From Micrasema longulum (lineage: Eukaryota; Arthropoda; Insecta; Trichoptera; Brachycentridae), in NCBI GenBank assembly GCA_022494885.1, contig JAGVSM010003635.1:186001-250000 (forward strand): a DNA stretch of 64,000 nt. The letters are read 5' to 3'. This document shows positions 42,166-52,277 of this stretch, piece after piece. The notes beneath the pieces were generated by a model, which was not told where the DNA came from, made no database searches, and worked only from the letters and a program-made list of their open reading frames with translations. Made by a program: the position numbers and the translations under genes. How positions within the stretch are numbered: position 1 is the stretch's first letter; each line of letters begins with the position of its first letter.

Positions 42166-42494
42166 ATCAAAATAGTGGTGTTTATTTTTTTCTTGAGCTG
42201 CTATACCTCTGAATCGAATCGCGATGTAACAATGCTTTTCAAATAAATCGGTTTGATTTATTGTCAACTGTTGTAGCTTTGCTAAAACAAAGTATTAATT
42301 GTATGTTAAACATGATTCCTTACTCTTCATGTCGTTAGTTGGTGAACTTGGGAAGATTAATGGTTCGTAATCAGGATCATTGGGAGACCTACTCAAGATT
42401 GCGTATCATTGAAGTCTCCGTGACAGACAATCCATTGATCATTTATTCAATCTCCAAGTCAAGTATAGACTCAACATTATACAGTGTATGCAGA
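42166..42494. other. No identifiable feature
   Basis: Mixed sequence with no recognisable ORF or repeat. Confidence 0.4.
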
Positions 42495-43194
42495 ATTGAA
42501 CGTAGTCATGCAGAAAGCAGCCAGCCAGTCCACAATTTGGGAAAAATTATGTATTGGTGTTATTTATTTATTTATTTATACTTTTACACAGTTTGTATTT
42601 TTTTTTATACAGAATAATGTTCCCTCACTGAGGTGTCTCGTGCCGAGGGAAACATGCCTTAAATTAGCTATTTAACAAAGTTAACATAATAATAACAACA
42701 TAAAAAACGTAATTTATCAAATTAACCTAACTAACTATCATTAACATAATAAACAATAAAAAACTTGAATAATCATAAAAAACATAACCAATTTATATAG
42801 AACAAATTTCATAAACAGTACACACATTTTATTTATTTGGCTTGATCCACTCATCGATCCGTGTGCAACCCACCTTCACTATCCATTTCTTAATAGCAAT
42901 TTTATATTGTGAGAACTTACTAGTTGTCCTTATGGATAATGAATTTGGATTGTACACTTTAACCGAGTAGTAGGCCAATCCTCTTCAAACCAAACCTTGG
43001 TCAACCAAAGGTTGTATTTTTTAATATATTTTTTGCAGCATAAAAAAAATAATGAATGCATTGTTTATCGTTTGTCAAAGAAAAAACCATTCAAACTGTT
43101 GTGTAGATTTGATTATTTACTCTTTTCACAAAAGTGCTATTATATCAGTTTTGCTTTACTATGAGTGGCTGCTTTCTGCATAACTACGTTTAAT
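42495..43194. mobile_element. Repeat F element, ~700-bp copy with ~28-bp TIRs
   Basis: Left TTGAACGTAGTCATGCAGAA, AGCAGCCA (42496-42523). Right TGGCTGCTTTCTGCATAACT, ACGTTTAA (43166-43193). Near-perfect inverted termini. The right subterminal region (43045-43165) is shared, inverted, with 39112-39230. The interior holds TTTATTTATTTATAC simple sequence and no transposase. Confidence 0.6.
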
Positions 43195-43249
43195 TAAACT
43201 TATCATATTGCAAATGAACGTATCTTCGATACAGTCTACGTAACTTAAA

Positions 43250-43870
43250 TACACTGTAACCTGGACACGGAGAGGGTTATGATGGTTTGTAGTCTGAGCA
43301 ATGTGCCGAGACCTGTTTGGTGTACCGAACTAGTGACAAATAGGAGCAACTTGAGGGCGTTATCTGCGTTTGTGGAGGGGTGGGTTTGAAAGTGGAACCT
43401 GTTAAGGGCCCCTCGATCTCGACCGAGATAACCCCCGGGCCTACTGCACCAGTAGATTACACATTGGATCCATGCTGGTCGAGGTGCGGAACTCGTGTCA
43501 GTGCCGTCTTTGTCCCGATCTAAGGAAAGGTGGGGGTAATTAATCCTTTACTTAACAGGAGTCACTTGACGTCTCTGGGGTCTGAGGTTTTTGATTGCGG
43601 GTGCCCCTGTCAGTGGACATCTTTTGCTGAGGACTTCACTGAGCACGGAACATACGTTTCTTTTATTGCTTTCGCTTAATGAGGTAAAATTTTTCAATAA
43701 TTACAGTTTGAGTAGGTATAAGTGGTGGCAAAAGTTGGTTTGCAACCAGTAGTTTTTGGGTAAGTCTGCTGCTTTTGGGTGCGCTGCCGAAGACTGGCCT
43801 TAAGTGTGCTCCAGAGAGTAGTAACTAACGTTTCCTATCACTGTCGACATAAGGGGGTTTGAAATGGGTG
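43250..43870. other. GC-rich noncoding block, possibly a retrotransposon 5' region
   Basis: About 50% GC in surroundings near 30%. Examples: CCCCTCGATCTCGACCGAG, CCCCCGGGCCTACTGCACC, GGTCGAGGTGCGGAACTCG. No long frame on either strand. Sharp edges in composition suggest an inserted element: a 5' UTR of a non-LTR element, a structured noncoding unit, or foreign DNA. Confidence 0.35.
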
Positions 43871-44494
43871 AAGGATTTATTTATTTATTTTATTTATACT
43901 TCCCTTTGTCCCTACGTTGTAGACGATGAGGGGTGGTTTAAGAGCGACAGTGAAAGAGACATTGAAAGTTGTAAATTTAAATATTTGTTCGCGCTTTTCC
44001 TTACTCATTTTGGTAATTAAAGAAAGAAATATAATGAATTTGTAATAAAAAAAAAATATTGCTTGTATAAGTGAATCCGAAGAAAGACATGTTTTCTTTA
44101 AAACGGATTCGGGTACGTGGTGGATGCTTTCAATGTAACCTTTTTTGCACGGGGGAAACGTTCCACACAACAGGTTCCGTGTAAAAAAAAAACTAAATGC
44201 TCGATAGGTTTTTCTTTGTTTAAAAACCATTCGGAATATTTTTTAAAAATTGTTTACTATTTATTGAACATATTTTGTTCTTGAATATAACATGATATTT
44301 GAATATGTTTAATAATAGTAACAAGGATTGTTCACAATCACTGTCATGTATTACACGTCAAAGTAGTCCCTTACCCACAATATTTTTAATAATCCTACTT
44401 ATCTTAGAGAGCTTTTCTAACCTCTTTCACAACACGGACTATATATTCGTTCTAGTAACGGGAGAACCCTTTTAATACCCTGTCATCGCTCCAA
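43871..44494. other. Unassigned
   Basis: A minus frame of 117 codons (43877-44230) is low-complexity in parts and not recognisable; the plus strand also reads protein-like words (MRGGLRATVKETLKVVNLNI) around 43930. Neither is supportable. Confidence 0.25.
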
Positions 44495-44840
44495 TTCTCT
44501 TACCTCCTCTTTCATAGTAGTAGCTGCTCGATAATAATCTACCGACTAATATTAGAGGCGCCCCTTCTTTATTTACATTTAAATTAAGATTGAAATGTCA
44601 TTATCTACATATTTGATTTGTTCCTCTCTCCTTCTCATTTCTTTTTTTCTACTTCCCATCTCCTCCTCCGTTTATAGTAAAGCATTAATTTTTTTTAGTT
44701 AATTTTTGTTTTAAGTTTTGTATAAAATTATAAGATTCAGAATAAATCCTTAAAATATCTCCATGTACATGTAGTTTTTTCAAGCCGAGCGGTTTAGGTA
44801 TGCTTTAAAGCAAAATGCCCGCCCTTATATGTATATACAC
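44495..44840 (+). pseudogene. Non-LTR retrotransposon 3' end (WNNLP-type), plus strand
   Basis: Residues DNNLPTNIRGAPSLFTFKLR, LKCHYLHI at about 44530-44610, matching the block at 20560-20460 on the minus strand. 3' UTR to 44830 includes CCGAGCGGTTTAGGTATGC and CAAAATGCCCGCCCTTATAT. Confidence 0.6.
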
Positions 44841-45249
44841 GGTTTTTCAGGGCCAGACCGCGAAACTTCAGAGGAGCAAACCACACGGTAAGCTTTAAAA
44901 AAATCCTAAATTTTGTTTTCCAAAAACATTTGTTAATGGAGTAAATCTCTAATTTCTAGCATCCCTTCCGCAAACTCCTGCCCCTCCCTTACAAAAAAAA
45001 TGAAATGAAAACGTATTTGATCAACGAAGCGATACGCACCAGACGCGGACAAGTGACTCGGCCGGGTAAGAGAGGGGTAGGGGTTTGTGGAGGGTCTGCT
45101 TGTTCGAGAAATTAAGGATTTACTCCATTTTGAGATTACAAAAAAAAATCTTTAAAAATTGGTTTTCGGAAAAAATTATTAGGATTTTTTTTAAAACTTG
45201 TCATAAGGAATGTTCCTTTAAAGTTTCGCAGTCTGGTCCTGAAAACCCG
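44841..45249. mobile_element. 409-bp element with ~150-bp TIRs
   Basis: Left arm 44841-44991 (TTTTTCAGGGCCAGACCGCG, AAACTTCA, TGGAGTAAATCTCTAATTTC, CTGCCCCTCCCTTAC). Right arm 45066-45249 is its inverse (GTAAGAGAGGGGTAGGGG, GAAATTAAGGATTTACTCCA, AAGTTTCGCAGTCTGGTCCT, GAAAACC). The ~75-bp centre is GC-rich (CGCACCAGACGCGGACAAG). Non-coding MITE-like element; superfamily unknown. Confidence 0.65.
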
Positions 45250-45439
45250 AGTATATTATATTTGTATAGAAAGTGTTAAAATAAAATAGGATATATAACT
45301 TTATCCCAGATTCATGGAAATGTGGTGGGATTGCCAGGCTGAGGAAGGTGTTGACAACATTTTTAATCCATATCGGTCGGAGGGAGTCAGAGAAATTGTT
45401 GCACAATGTAGAAGGACGTAAGCTGATTTCTTGTTGTCT

Positions 45440-45692
45440 CAATTGATTGGGATGTTTTAAACTACCCTCGTACTCACCTGACTTGGTGCCTTTAGATTAC
45501 TATCCTCTCACCTCCTTGAAGGTACACATTGGTAGAATTAAACGACGAGCAGGTGCAGAAATAGGTTTTGAAGTGGAAGAAGGCGCTGGCGGGAGAATAT
45601 TTCGAGGAGGGCATAAACAAGCTTGTGCCATGGCGCACCACATACATTTAACGGGATGATGATTATGTGGAAAAATAGCCAACAAGTATTTC
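45440..45692 (+). pseudogene. Mariner transposase C-terminus
   Basis: Frame from 45444: IGMFKLP-like start, then SYSPDLVPLDYYPLTSLKVH, the PYSPDLAPSDYHLF block holding the third catalytic Asp (here LDYYPL). After a frameshift near 45590: YFEEGINKLVP, then RDDDYVEK and stop, the family's C-terminus. A different mariner lineage from 23900-24360. The N-terminal half is missing, and 45290-45440 upstream is not recognised. Confidence 0.75.
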
Positions 45693-46598
45693 AACAACAT
45701 TCTGTATTTTTTTCAAATAAACTTTTTCTAAAAAAACATAAGAATTTAGTACATTTCCTTTCTGAGTATGTCTCGTATAATTGGGGCCTGTTAGAACAAA
45801 CTAAATGAAAAATCAAAAATACGCCAGTCATAATACTAGCGTGTACTCCCATTTACTGGCAATAACCGACTGATTGAACGTATTTCTTCATTTGTTTTTG
45901 TCTCTTTTACATAAACACCGGCCACAGAACAGCGTCTCTGTCTTCCTTGTCGTAAGTTCTATTTTCATGCTCTTTCTTACGCAGTAAAAAAGATTTATTG
46001 TAGTATTGGCATCACTTTCATTCTTATATCCCAGCATATTAACATAAGTTTTTCTCTTCAATCATCAATAGAATCCAAAAAATACAACTTCATATTTTAA
46101 ATAAATAAATGAGAAATATCAACTCTCGCATCTTATGTAGACTCGTATTACACCACATCCACAAAAGTTTTGAAAAAAAAAACCTTACATTTTTCCCGTA
46201 TTAATCTATTTATAAAATTGTATATACGAGAATGTCACCCGATGCCAAATAAATCTAATTTATTTCATTGTTTCCAACAACTATAATTATCTGACACCTT
46301 TAAACAATCGTTATTTTATTCTATGCAAATTTATTCATTGTAAAGATTTAAAATAATCCTTAATTAAGTATATTCTGACGGATTTATAATCACATATAGT
46401 TAATTTTTGACACCTGTTAGAATCTGGAAATAATTAATGAAATAGAAATGGTAAATAGGTTTCAATAGTAAAGTATAATGCATAAGTAGTCATTATAATA
46501 TGCAAAGAGTATTATTTGTCACGCTACGCTAATGTTTATACGTCCACATATAATTATTCAATCATGAAATAAGTTATGTTTGTAAAATTTACATAATA
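45693..46598. other. No identifiable feature
   Basis: AT-rich single-copy-looking sequence. Confidence 0.4.
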
Positions 46599-47190
46599 AT
46601 GACATCAGATATTGAAGAAAGATATGACATGGCCCGTCATTCATTGAACGATAAGTTCATGATTCTACCAGATAAAAAAAGCATACGCGAAAATTGGCCG
46701 GTTGATGCCGCCCGTCAATCAATAAATGGGTTTGTAATGTCTAGAGTATATTATTGTACTGGTATCTACGTGGGTCTACCAATGAATAAAATGACTTGCT
46801 TACAGTCTGTATAAAATGCCGTAGCAAGACTTATTTTTGGAGTTTCTAAGTCAGTCGTATCCCTCCACCACTTCGGGAGTTACACTGGCTACGTTTCCCA
46901 CAAAGGGTGGAATACAAACTCTGTTGTCTTATGTATAAGTCACTGCACAACTCTGCTCCGGAATATCTAAATGAAATTTGCATTCCAGATGAACTAGTTG
47001 ACAGACGTCTTACGCTTAGATACATCTATGTCGAGAGAAAAAAATATTTTACCTCTACGCAAACAGCGTACTAAATTTGGCGAAAGCGCATTTGCAATTG
47101 CAGGTCCTATGGCATAGAATGCTCTCTACGACTTCAAAAAGAGCCAAAAAAGGTTTCTTAGGATCCCTTGTAAGAAAATGTAAATGTGAA
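46599..47190 (+). pseudogene. CR1/L2-like ORF2 C-terminus, frameshifted
   Basis: From about 46705: ARQSINGFVMSRVYYCTGIY, VGLPMNKMTCLQSV, stop, NAVARLIFGVSKS. Then in other frames CLMYKSLHNSAPEYLNEICI, PDELVDRRLTLR, STSMSREKNIL, PLRKQRTKFGESAFAIAGP and MAWNALYD-like residues. This fits the C-terminal region of L2/CR1 elements (SRLDYCN.L..GLP......LQ.VQNAAARL). The 46599-46700 part of the frame is not alignable. Confidence 0.65.
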
Positions 47191-47215
47191 CACAGAAATC
47201 CACATTTATTAATCT

Positions 47216-47460
47216 GTCGGACTCGTGGTGTAGTGATCAGTGCGTTTGCCTACCAGGTAATAGGTCTTGGATTCAATTCTCGACGTGGTTGACGTAAAAC
47301 ACTTTTTTTTAAATGTTATACACTAAAATATTTCATAGTCCCTGGACTGACACCTGAAACGTAACCAACGTGTAACAAAAATGATCGAAATACGCTGCGG
47401 TTGGTGTACCGATGCAGTGCTCTATGCACCATTATGCACAGAAAGGGTTATGATTATGAA
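47216..47460 (+). mobile_element. SINE-B
   Basis: GTCGGACTCGTGGTGTAGTG, GTGCGTTTGCCTACCAGGTA, B box GGATTCAATTCTC (degenerate), body TTTCATAGTCCCTGGACTGA, ATACGCTGCGGTTGGTGTAC, CTCTATGCACCATTATGC, GAAAGGGTTATGATTATG. Confidence 0.75.
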
Positions 47461-48219
47461 TACCCAAAATAAGAAAAAATGACGAACAATGTGCTTTATC
47501 ACTCAAATAAAACATTTGTGAGAAAAAGTTGGATTTTTTCAATAGAATATGTGAAAAAACACCGGTATATGCCAATATTTAATTAATTACTACAATAAAT
47601 TAAATAAATTAATTTACTATTAAATCTTTTACTTTATTTTTTAAAATGTTGTTTTTTTTTCTCTTTCTACTCGGTATTTTGCTATGTTTTTTTCTCTCTT
47701 TAAATATGCTTTTTGCAATACAACATACATTATTTTTTTATTACAACTTTAATTATGTTTCTTATTATGTATTTTGTTTTTATTTCGCATTTTACTGAGT
47801 TTCAAAATATTTTTATAGACACATTTTATATATTTTAATGGTTTTTGCTATGTTTTCACTGCATTAATTACTTTGGTTTTATTAAATTTTTTTGCTACGT
47901 TTTTTACTACATTTTAACCATGTTTTTACAACAATTTTACTATGTGTTTATTACATTTTACTATGTTTTTACAACAGTTTTTACCATGTTTTTACTCCAT
48001 TTTTTACTTTGTTTTTCACTTTGTCCTGTATCTTTATAACTGTTTCTATATTATATTGATTGCTGTTTATTATATTTTTTTGACCGTCTTAGAACGGGGT
48101 AAATAACCCTAGTTAGACAGTCAAAGCAACTTTACATAAATTATAATTTTGGGTTTGTAATATAATGTTTTTTTTTTTTTTTTTTAATTTAAAAAAAATA
48201 AAATGATAATAATCTAAAA
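47461..48219. repeat. T-rich region with degenerate ~20-bp tandem words
   Basis: Between about 47800 and 48030 words such as TTTTACTATGTTTTTACAAC, TTTTTACTACATTTTAACCA and TTTACCATGTTTTTACTCC recur every 18-24 bp on one strand. The flanks are AT-rich. Confidence 0.45.
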
Positions 48220-48600
48220 TTTATAGCACTAACTTTATGGTTATTCATTCTAATAAAATAAAATTTTAAACATCTTTTTTCCTGCATTCTACGCAATTAA
48301 TAATATGGGAACATTGTTAGAAAATCACAAAAATATAGTCCTTAAATATAATAAATCTGGCTAGTATTAATTAAATTGTAATGATTATGATTTATCTAGA
48401 TTGGAAAAAGTATTAGAGTAAAAGAACAATAAGTAATAATGAAAACTGTGAACTAGTAAACCATCTGACAGAAAATAATTAAAATTTCATCAAGACACTG
48501 AATTTTAATTTCTTCATGTTAAATAAGAAAAAAAATGTAAATAACTGATAAAATAAAATAAAAATAATTCACTCCTGTCTAGTTTTAAAGATTGTATCCA
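48220..48600 (+). mobile_element. Degraded Penelope-like element with GIY-YIG ORF remnant
   Basis: 48222-48265 (AGCACTAACTTTATGGTTAT, TCATTCTAATAAAATAAAA) is a minus-oriented PLE arm. 48283-48590 follows the nucleotide sequence of 12953-13360 (CTGCATTCTACGC, AATAATATGGGAACATTGTT, TCTAGATTGGAAAAAG, AACCATCTGACAGAAAATAA) with many stops. Same joint of inverted arm to plus-strand ORF as the 12.7-kb copy; the hammerhead is deleted. Confidence 0.6.
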
Positions 48601-48712
48601 TCTCACGTTGCTCTTCCTATTTTTATAAGAGCAACATGCCAAAAATACTTATTAGCTTTATATGTTTTGATGTTCATTTATACGATAATATTTGGTAATA
48701 AATAAAATTAAA

Positions 48713-48893
48713 ATAGCCACTTAAACCAGCCATTGACAGGTCATAAACCCTATAGATGCCTAGACTTATATATTACCTTTTCTAAAATTTTCTTTATCTC
48801 TGTTGTAATATGTTAATATAAACAGCTCCCCAGGGAGTTGAATCCAGTCCTTGTCTACAAAAATTTGGACAAACTCAAAATATTGTTAAACTA
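48713..48893. mobile_element. Family D right arm, copy 10
   Basis: GCCACTTAAACCAGCCATTG, ACAGGTCATAAACCC, TGCCTAGACTTATATATTAC, CTCTGTTGTAATATGTTAAT, GGGAGTTGAATCCAGTCCTT, TTTGGACAAACTCAAAATAT. Closest to the array units at 26.9-27.8 kb. Confidence 0.6.
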
Positions 48894-49094
48894 AAATAGG
48901 GTATGATTCAATAGTTAAGTATACCGTAGTTTAAATTTTTTGGTTTTTAATTTTTAATTTTTCTTCAGTGTAGGTATAATTTACACGCCTATTGAAAGTC
49001 AATATATAAATTAATCAACAAAACAACACAAATAGATAGTAAATTTTCAATAAATAAATACACTTTCTAAAAATAATCAAATAAATAAACACAA
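48894..49094. other. No identifiable feature
   Basis: AT-rich; may include 3' UTR of the adjacent minus-strand element. Confidence 0.35.
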
Positions 49095-49330
49095 ATAAAA
49101 TAATATTTTCAGTTCCATATACCGCTGTCTTTCGTGGACTCGTTTAGTCCATAATAGGCCTTTTTTAGAACTAAGCCTTTTATAAAAATTTTGAATGTAT
49201 TTTTCGTCATATTTATGACATTGTCGGGTATTCTATTATAGACGCGTACGCCCTGCCCCACAAACGATGTGCTTACCTAACTTAGTTTTAATTTCGGGAT
49301 TACTATTTTGTCTTTACTTCTAGTATTTTA
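49095..49330 (-). pseudogene. Jockey-like ORF2 C-terminus, minus strand
   Basis: Minus strand: PKLKLS, stop, VSTSFVGQGVRVYNRIPDNV, INMTKNTFKIFIKGLVLKKA, YYGLNESTKDSGIW. FVG...RVYN.IP......FK......KAYY is the Jockey C-terminal block. Only one stop in about 75 codons. Confidence 0.7.
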
Positions 49331-49364
49331 ATTATGTTTGTCGCTTTTTAATAAAGATGGATGC

Positions 49365-49430
49365 GTAGCTTTGAAATCGGTCGGTAAAAAAAAATTGGTT
49401 AAAACAAATTTGTTTTATGTTATTTTTTTT
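49365..49430 (+). mobile_element. PLE terminal-repeat scrap
   Basis: GCGTAGCTTTGAAATCGGTC, GGTAAAAAAAAATTGG, AAAACAAATTTGTTTTA matches the GAAACCGGTCGG-and-downstream part of the PLE arms. The core upstream of GAAA is lost. Confidence 0.4.
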
Positions 49431-49703
49431 TATATAAATCACCAATGATTCGCATGCAGTGATTTACAAATCAATACAGTGATGATCTTGATTTATTTTA
49501 TATCACGCCGCTGATGATCAAATCCTGTGCTTAGAAAATAATAATCAACTGAAAATTCAAGGAGTGATTAGTTCTTTACTTTTATTTCAACTCTTTACTT
49601 TTGTGTTTTTAATAATATTTTTTATTTATTATTGTTTAGCATTAATATTTATATATACCATGCTGTAAATTTTTTAACCCTTTGAAAGCCCTATTTTTTT
49701 CTT
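49431..49703. other. No identifiable feature
   Basis: AT-rich. Confidence 0.4.
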
Positions 49704-49960
49704 GTCGGCCTCGTGGTGTCACGGTCATCGCGTTTGCCTACCATGCGAGAGATCTCAGGTTCGATTCCCGACATGGTCGATATGAAATATTTATTTAAAA
49801 GGGTGTTTTCACACCAGAAAATTTCATGGTCCCTGGACTAGTACCTGAAGCGTAATACTGATACGTAATACCTTCATGTAACAAAAATGATTGGGATACG
49901 CTGCGATTGGTGTACCAATGCAGTGCCCTATACACCATTAGGTGCGGAACAGCAATTTTC
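49704..49960 (+). mobile_element. SINE-B, best copy
   Basis: GTCGGCCTCGTGGTGTCACG, CATCGCGTTTGCCTACCATG, CGAGAGATCTCAGGTTCGAT, TCCCGACATGGTC. The anticodon-type loop CTACCAT in a GCGTTTGC/GCGAGAG arm is nearest to tRNA-Gly. Body GGGTGTTTTCACACCAG, TCCCTGGACTAGTACCTGAA, TGCGATTGGTGTACCAATGC, ACACCATTAGGTGCGGAA; the GAT tail is replaced by AT-rich DNA. Confidence 0.8.
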
Positions 49961-49983
49961 TTTAATTTATGTATATACCTAAT

Positions 49984-50385
49984 ATGTTGATAAATCCACC
50001 TGGTCCATGAAGTATAGAAATTTAAAAAATAAAAATGTAGGTGTTGCCTAGTCCGTAGGTGAAATAATTCAATTAAATGTATCTCACTTGCATAAATAAA
50101 GGTTTCATCTCTTTAACTTCACAAACATCAACATATGAAAGAATTGAAGTAATACAGATGTTCAAATATGGGCAGAATGGTGAATGTTACACAGTGTGTA
50201 CAGTAGCTAATTAAACCAGCCAATGATAGGTCATAAGCCCTGTAGATGCCTAGACTTCGATATTACCGTCTCTTAAATGTTCTTCATCTCTATTGTATGT
50301 AATATGTTAATGTTTACAGCTCCCCAGGGAGTTGAATCCAGTCCTTGTCTACAAAAATGTGGACAAACTCATAATATTGTTGAAG
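49984..50385. mobile_element. Family D centre and right arm, copy 11
   Basis: CCACCTGGTCCATGAAGTAT, GTTGCCTAGTCCGTAGGTGA, AAACATCAACATATGAAAGA, TTACACAGTGTGTACAGTAG, CAATGATAGGTCATAAGCCC, ATGCCTAGACTTCGATATT, GGGAGTTGAATCCAGTCCTT. This is one unit of the kind found in tandem at 26.9-27.8 kb. A scrap repeats at 50485-50520. Confidence 0.6.
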
Positions 50386-50734
50386 TAACAATAAAATAGA
50401 TCAGAAATTAAAATTAGGCACATTACGCATTTTAGTAAGAATAGTAAAATGAAGAGAAAAGAAAAACGAGATTTTATTACGAAATAATGTTCTTTATCTC
50501 TGTTGTAATATGTTAATGTTACCTTTCTTTTATAAAGGTTAATATTTATATTTGTTGCAGATGCGATATTTTTTTTTAAAATTAATACTGTTGACTATTG
50601 TTTACTTTATTAATGTTGTTGTTATTTTTTAGTGTTATGCTATTGTTGTTGTATTTTTTTTTTCACTGGTTTTATTATAATTATTTAAAAGGTTCATGAA
50701 ACCGTTAATAAATAAATAAATAATTGAATAATCA
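50386..50734. other. AT-rich, probable non-LTR 3' tail
   Basis: Ends GGTTCATGAAACCGTTAATA then (AATA)n, the usual end of a non-LTR 3' UTR. No ORF remains. Confidence 0.35.
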
Positions 50735-50992
50735 ATGAAATCACAGCCTTTTGCACGCAAAACGATGATAAAGCACAAAGTGTGGAAAGATAAACCGACT
50801 TGTCCATTTTGGATTCAATATTGGTATCACAGATTGATCAGCATGCATGGGGTATGGCGAACGCGGCGGGCCATGGGAACACGGCTCTATCCATACTATT
50901 TGGTGTCCGTTCGCAGTATTTGGGTTAAGCGAACTATCACAGAGTATGCGGAATCGCTAACCGTGTATGGGAATTTATTTTTGGAGCAGTGA
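50735..50992 (+). other. Unrecognised 85-codon frame in a GC-richer block
   Basis: ATG at 50735, with FWIQYWYHRLISMHGVW and TRRAMGTRLYPYYL. Composition is close to 45% GC between 50780 and 51060. No domain recognised. 51005-51060 has a tRNA-like B-box word (GGTCGCGGGTTCTTC) and may be another decayed SINE head. Confidence 0.2.
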
Positions 50993-51295
50993 GATGTCTG
51001 TCACATGACGACGAGTGGGTGACACACTTGACTGTCGTAAGAGAGGTCGCGGGTTCTTCAAATGGATTACACACCAAGGAGAAAATTTTAAATATAATAC
51101 ATGAAAATCAATCAAAAGTACTGCAAAAGGATTTACAGGATTGGAAAATAAAGTAAAGTGAGAAATTGTTTACATTATAGTTCACGAATTCGGAATTCAC
51201 TTATTATAAATAACATTAACATATTAAAAAGCACGTAAATTAGCACGATTAATGTAGCACACACAGATAAACATTTCATTTTCAAGTCATATATT

Positions 51296-51520
51296 GCAAA
51301 CTCGAGACAAGATCTGGACTTTTTTGGTGTAAGTTTTAATAGTTTTAAAAATGCAAAACGATAGACCAAATCTTGTCTTGAGGTAGTAATTTTTCTTTTT
51401 TTTGTCCTAGCTTTAATTTTATTTAGTTGTATTTTATTTTATTAGTGTCTGTATCTTTTATAAGAAATTGTATTTACCATCGTTAGAATAGGCTGCATAA
51501 GTCCGTCAAATAAATAAATA
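51296..51520 (+). pseudogene. Jockey-like ORF2 terminus and 3' UTR
   Basis: ACTCGAGACAAGATCTGGAC, TTTTTTGGTGTAAGTTTT encodes the NSRQDLDFFG end of the family at 37680-38239. An inverted copy of the CAAGATTTG word at 51365-51381 makes a local hairpin. The tail ends near TCAAATAAATAAATAAA. Confidence 0.5.
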
Positions 51521-51637
51521 AAATTTTGTACTAAATATATCTAAATGTGAACCATGACAATATCGGTCACGACGCGACGTAAAAGTCGTAAACAAAAGTG
51601 GAATAAAACTAAATGCGTATTGTTATTATTATATCAC

Positions 51638-51809
51638 GGCCTCCGTGGTGTAGTGGTCAAGACGCTTGACTCACACCCAGAAGGTTCCGGGTTCGATTCC
51701 CGGTGAGAACAAAAAAAAATTAATGTAATTTTTCTCAAGACTGGGTATACCGTGATGTAATTCACCGCTGTAATTGGGCCTCCTGGCCTGTTGTGGTGCA
51801 AAAAAAAAA
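51638..51809 (+). mobile_element. SINE-A, best copy
   Basis: GGCCTCCGTGGTGTAGTGGT, CAAGACGCTTGACTCACACC, GGTTCCGGGTTCGATTCCCG, GTGAGAAC. Body CTCAAGACTGGGTATACC, GTGATGTAATTCACCGCTGT, AATTGGGCCTCCTGGCCTG, TTGTGGTGC, poly(A). Confidence 0.85.
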
Positions 51810-52009
51810 TATCTCAAAATTATCAAAATTATTTAATTATCCAAATGCAGTTCCATTAGGAAATGTCAGTAGAAAAACTCAATTATTAGAATAAACTAAA
51901 TTTGGAGCAGGTACGACGGATAAATAGATGGTGTTATGCAAAAACGTGTTAAGCCTCACCAACCTCAAACTGAAATAATTGATGAACATCAGTCGCATTT
52001 TTTATTAGA

Positions 52010-52136
52010 ATTATATCACAGAAATCCAGGCTTAAGAAAAATAACTTTTTCTGTATGTTTATTCTTACTGGGAATCGAACCCGGAACCTTCCGCGTGTGA
52101 GTCAAGCGTCTTGACCACTACACCACGAAGGCTACC
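52010..52136 (-). mobile_element. SINE-A, minus strand, head and half body
   Basis: Reverse: ATCACAGAAATCCAGGCTTA, GGGAATCGAACCCGGAACCT, TCCGCGTGTGAGTCAAGCGT, CTTGACCACTACACCACGAA, GGCTACC. The 3' body half is missing. Lies 200 bp from and inverted to the copy at 51638-51809. Confidence 0.75.
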
Positions 52137-52277
52137 AAGCTTTTTTTAATTTAGCTCGGTTGTTAAGTTTAGTAAATAAAAATAAACTTTATTAAGTGAT
52201 AAATGTTTGTATTATTTTAATAAATAAAAATTAAACAAAAAGTGGGATAACAAAATGCTTTGTAATAAAACTTTGGG

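Noticed and set aside
43877..44230. 117-codon minus-strand frame
   Set aside because: Low-complexity Phe/Lys stretches, no recognisable motif and no start or splice context.
51005..51060. tRNA gene or fourth SINE family
   Set aside because: Only a B-box-like word is visible; no paired arms and no second copy.
51638..51710. Functional tRNA gene
   Set aside because: Boxes A and B are good, but the acceptor stem does not pair and the SINE body and poly(A) follow. The same applies to the other SINE heads.
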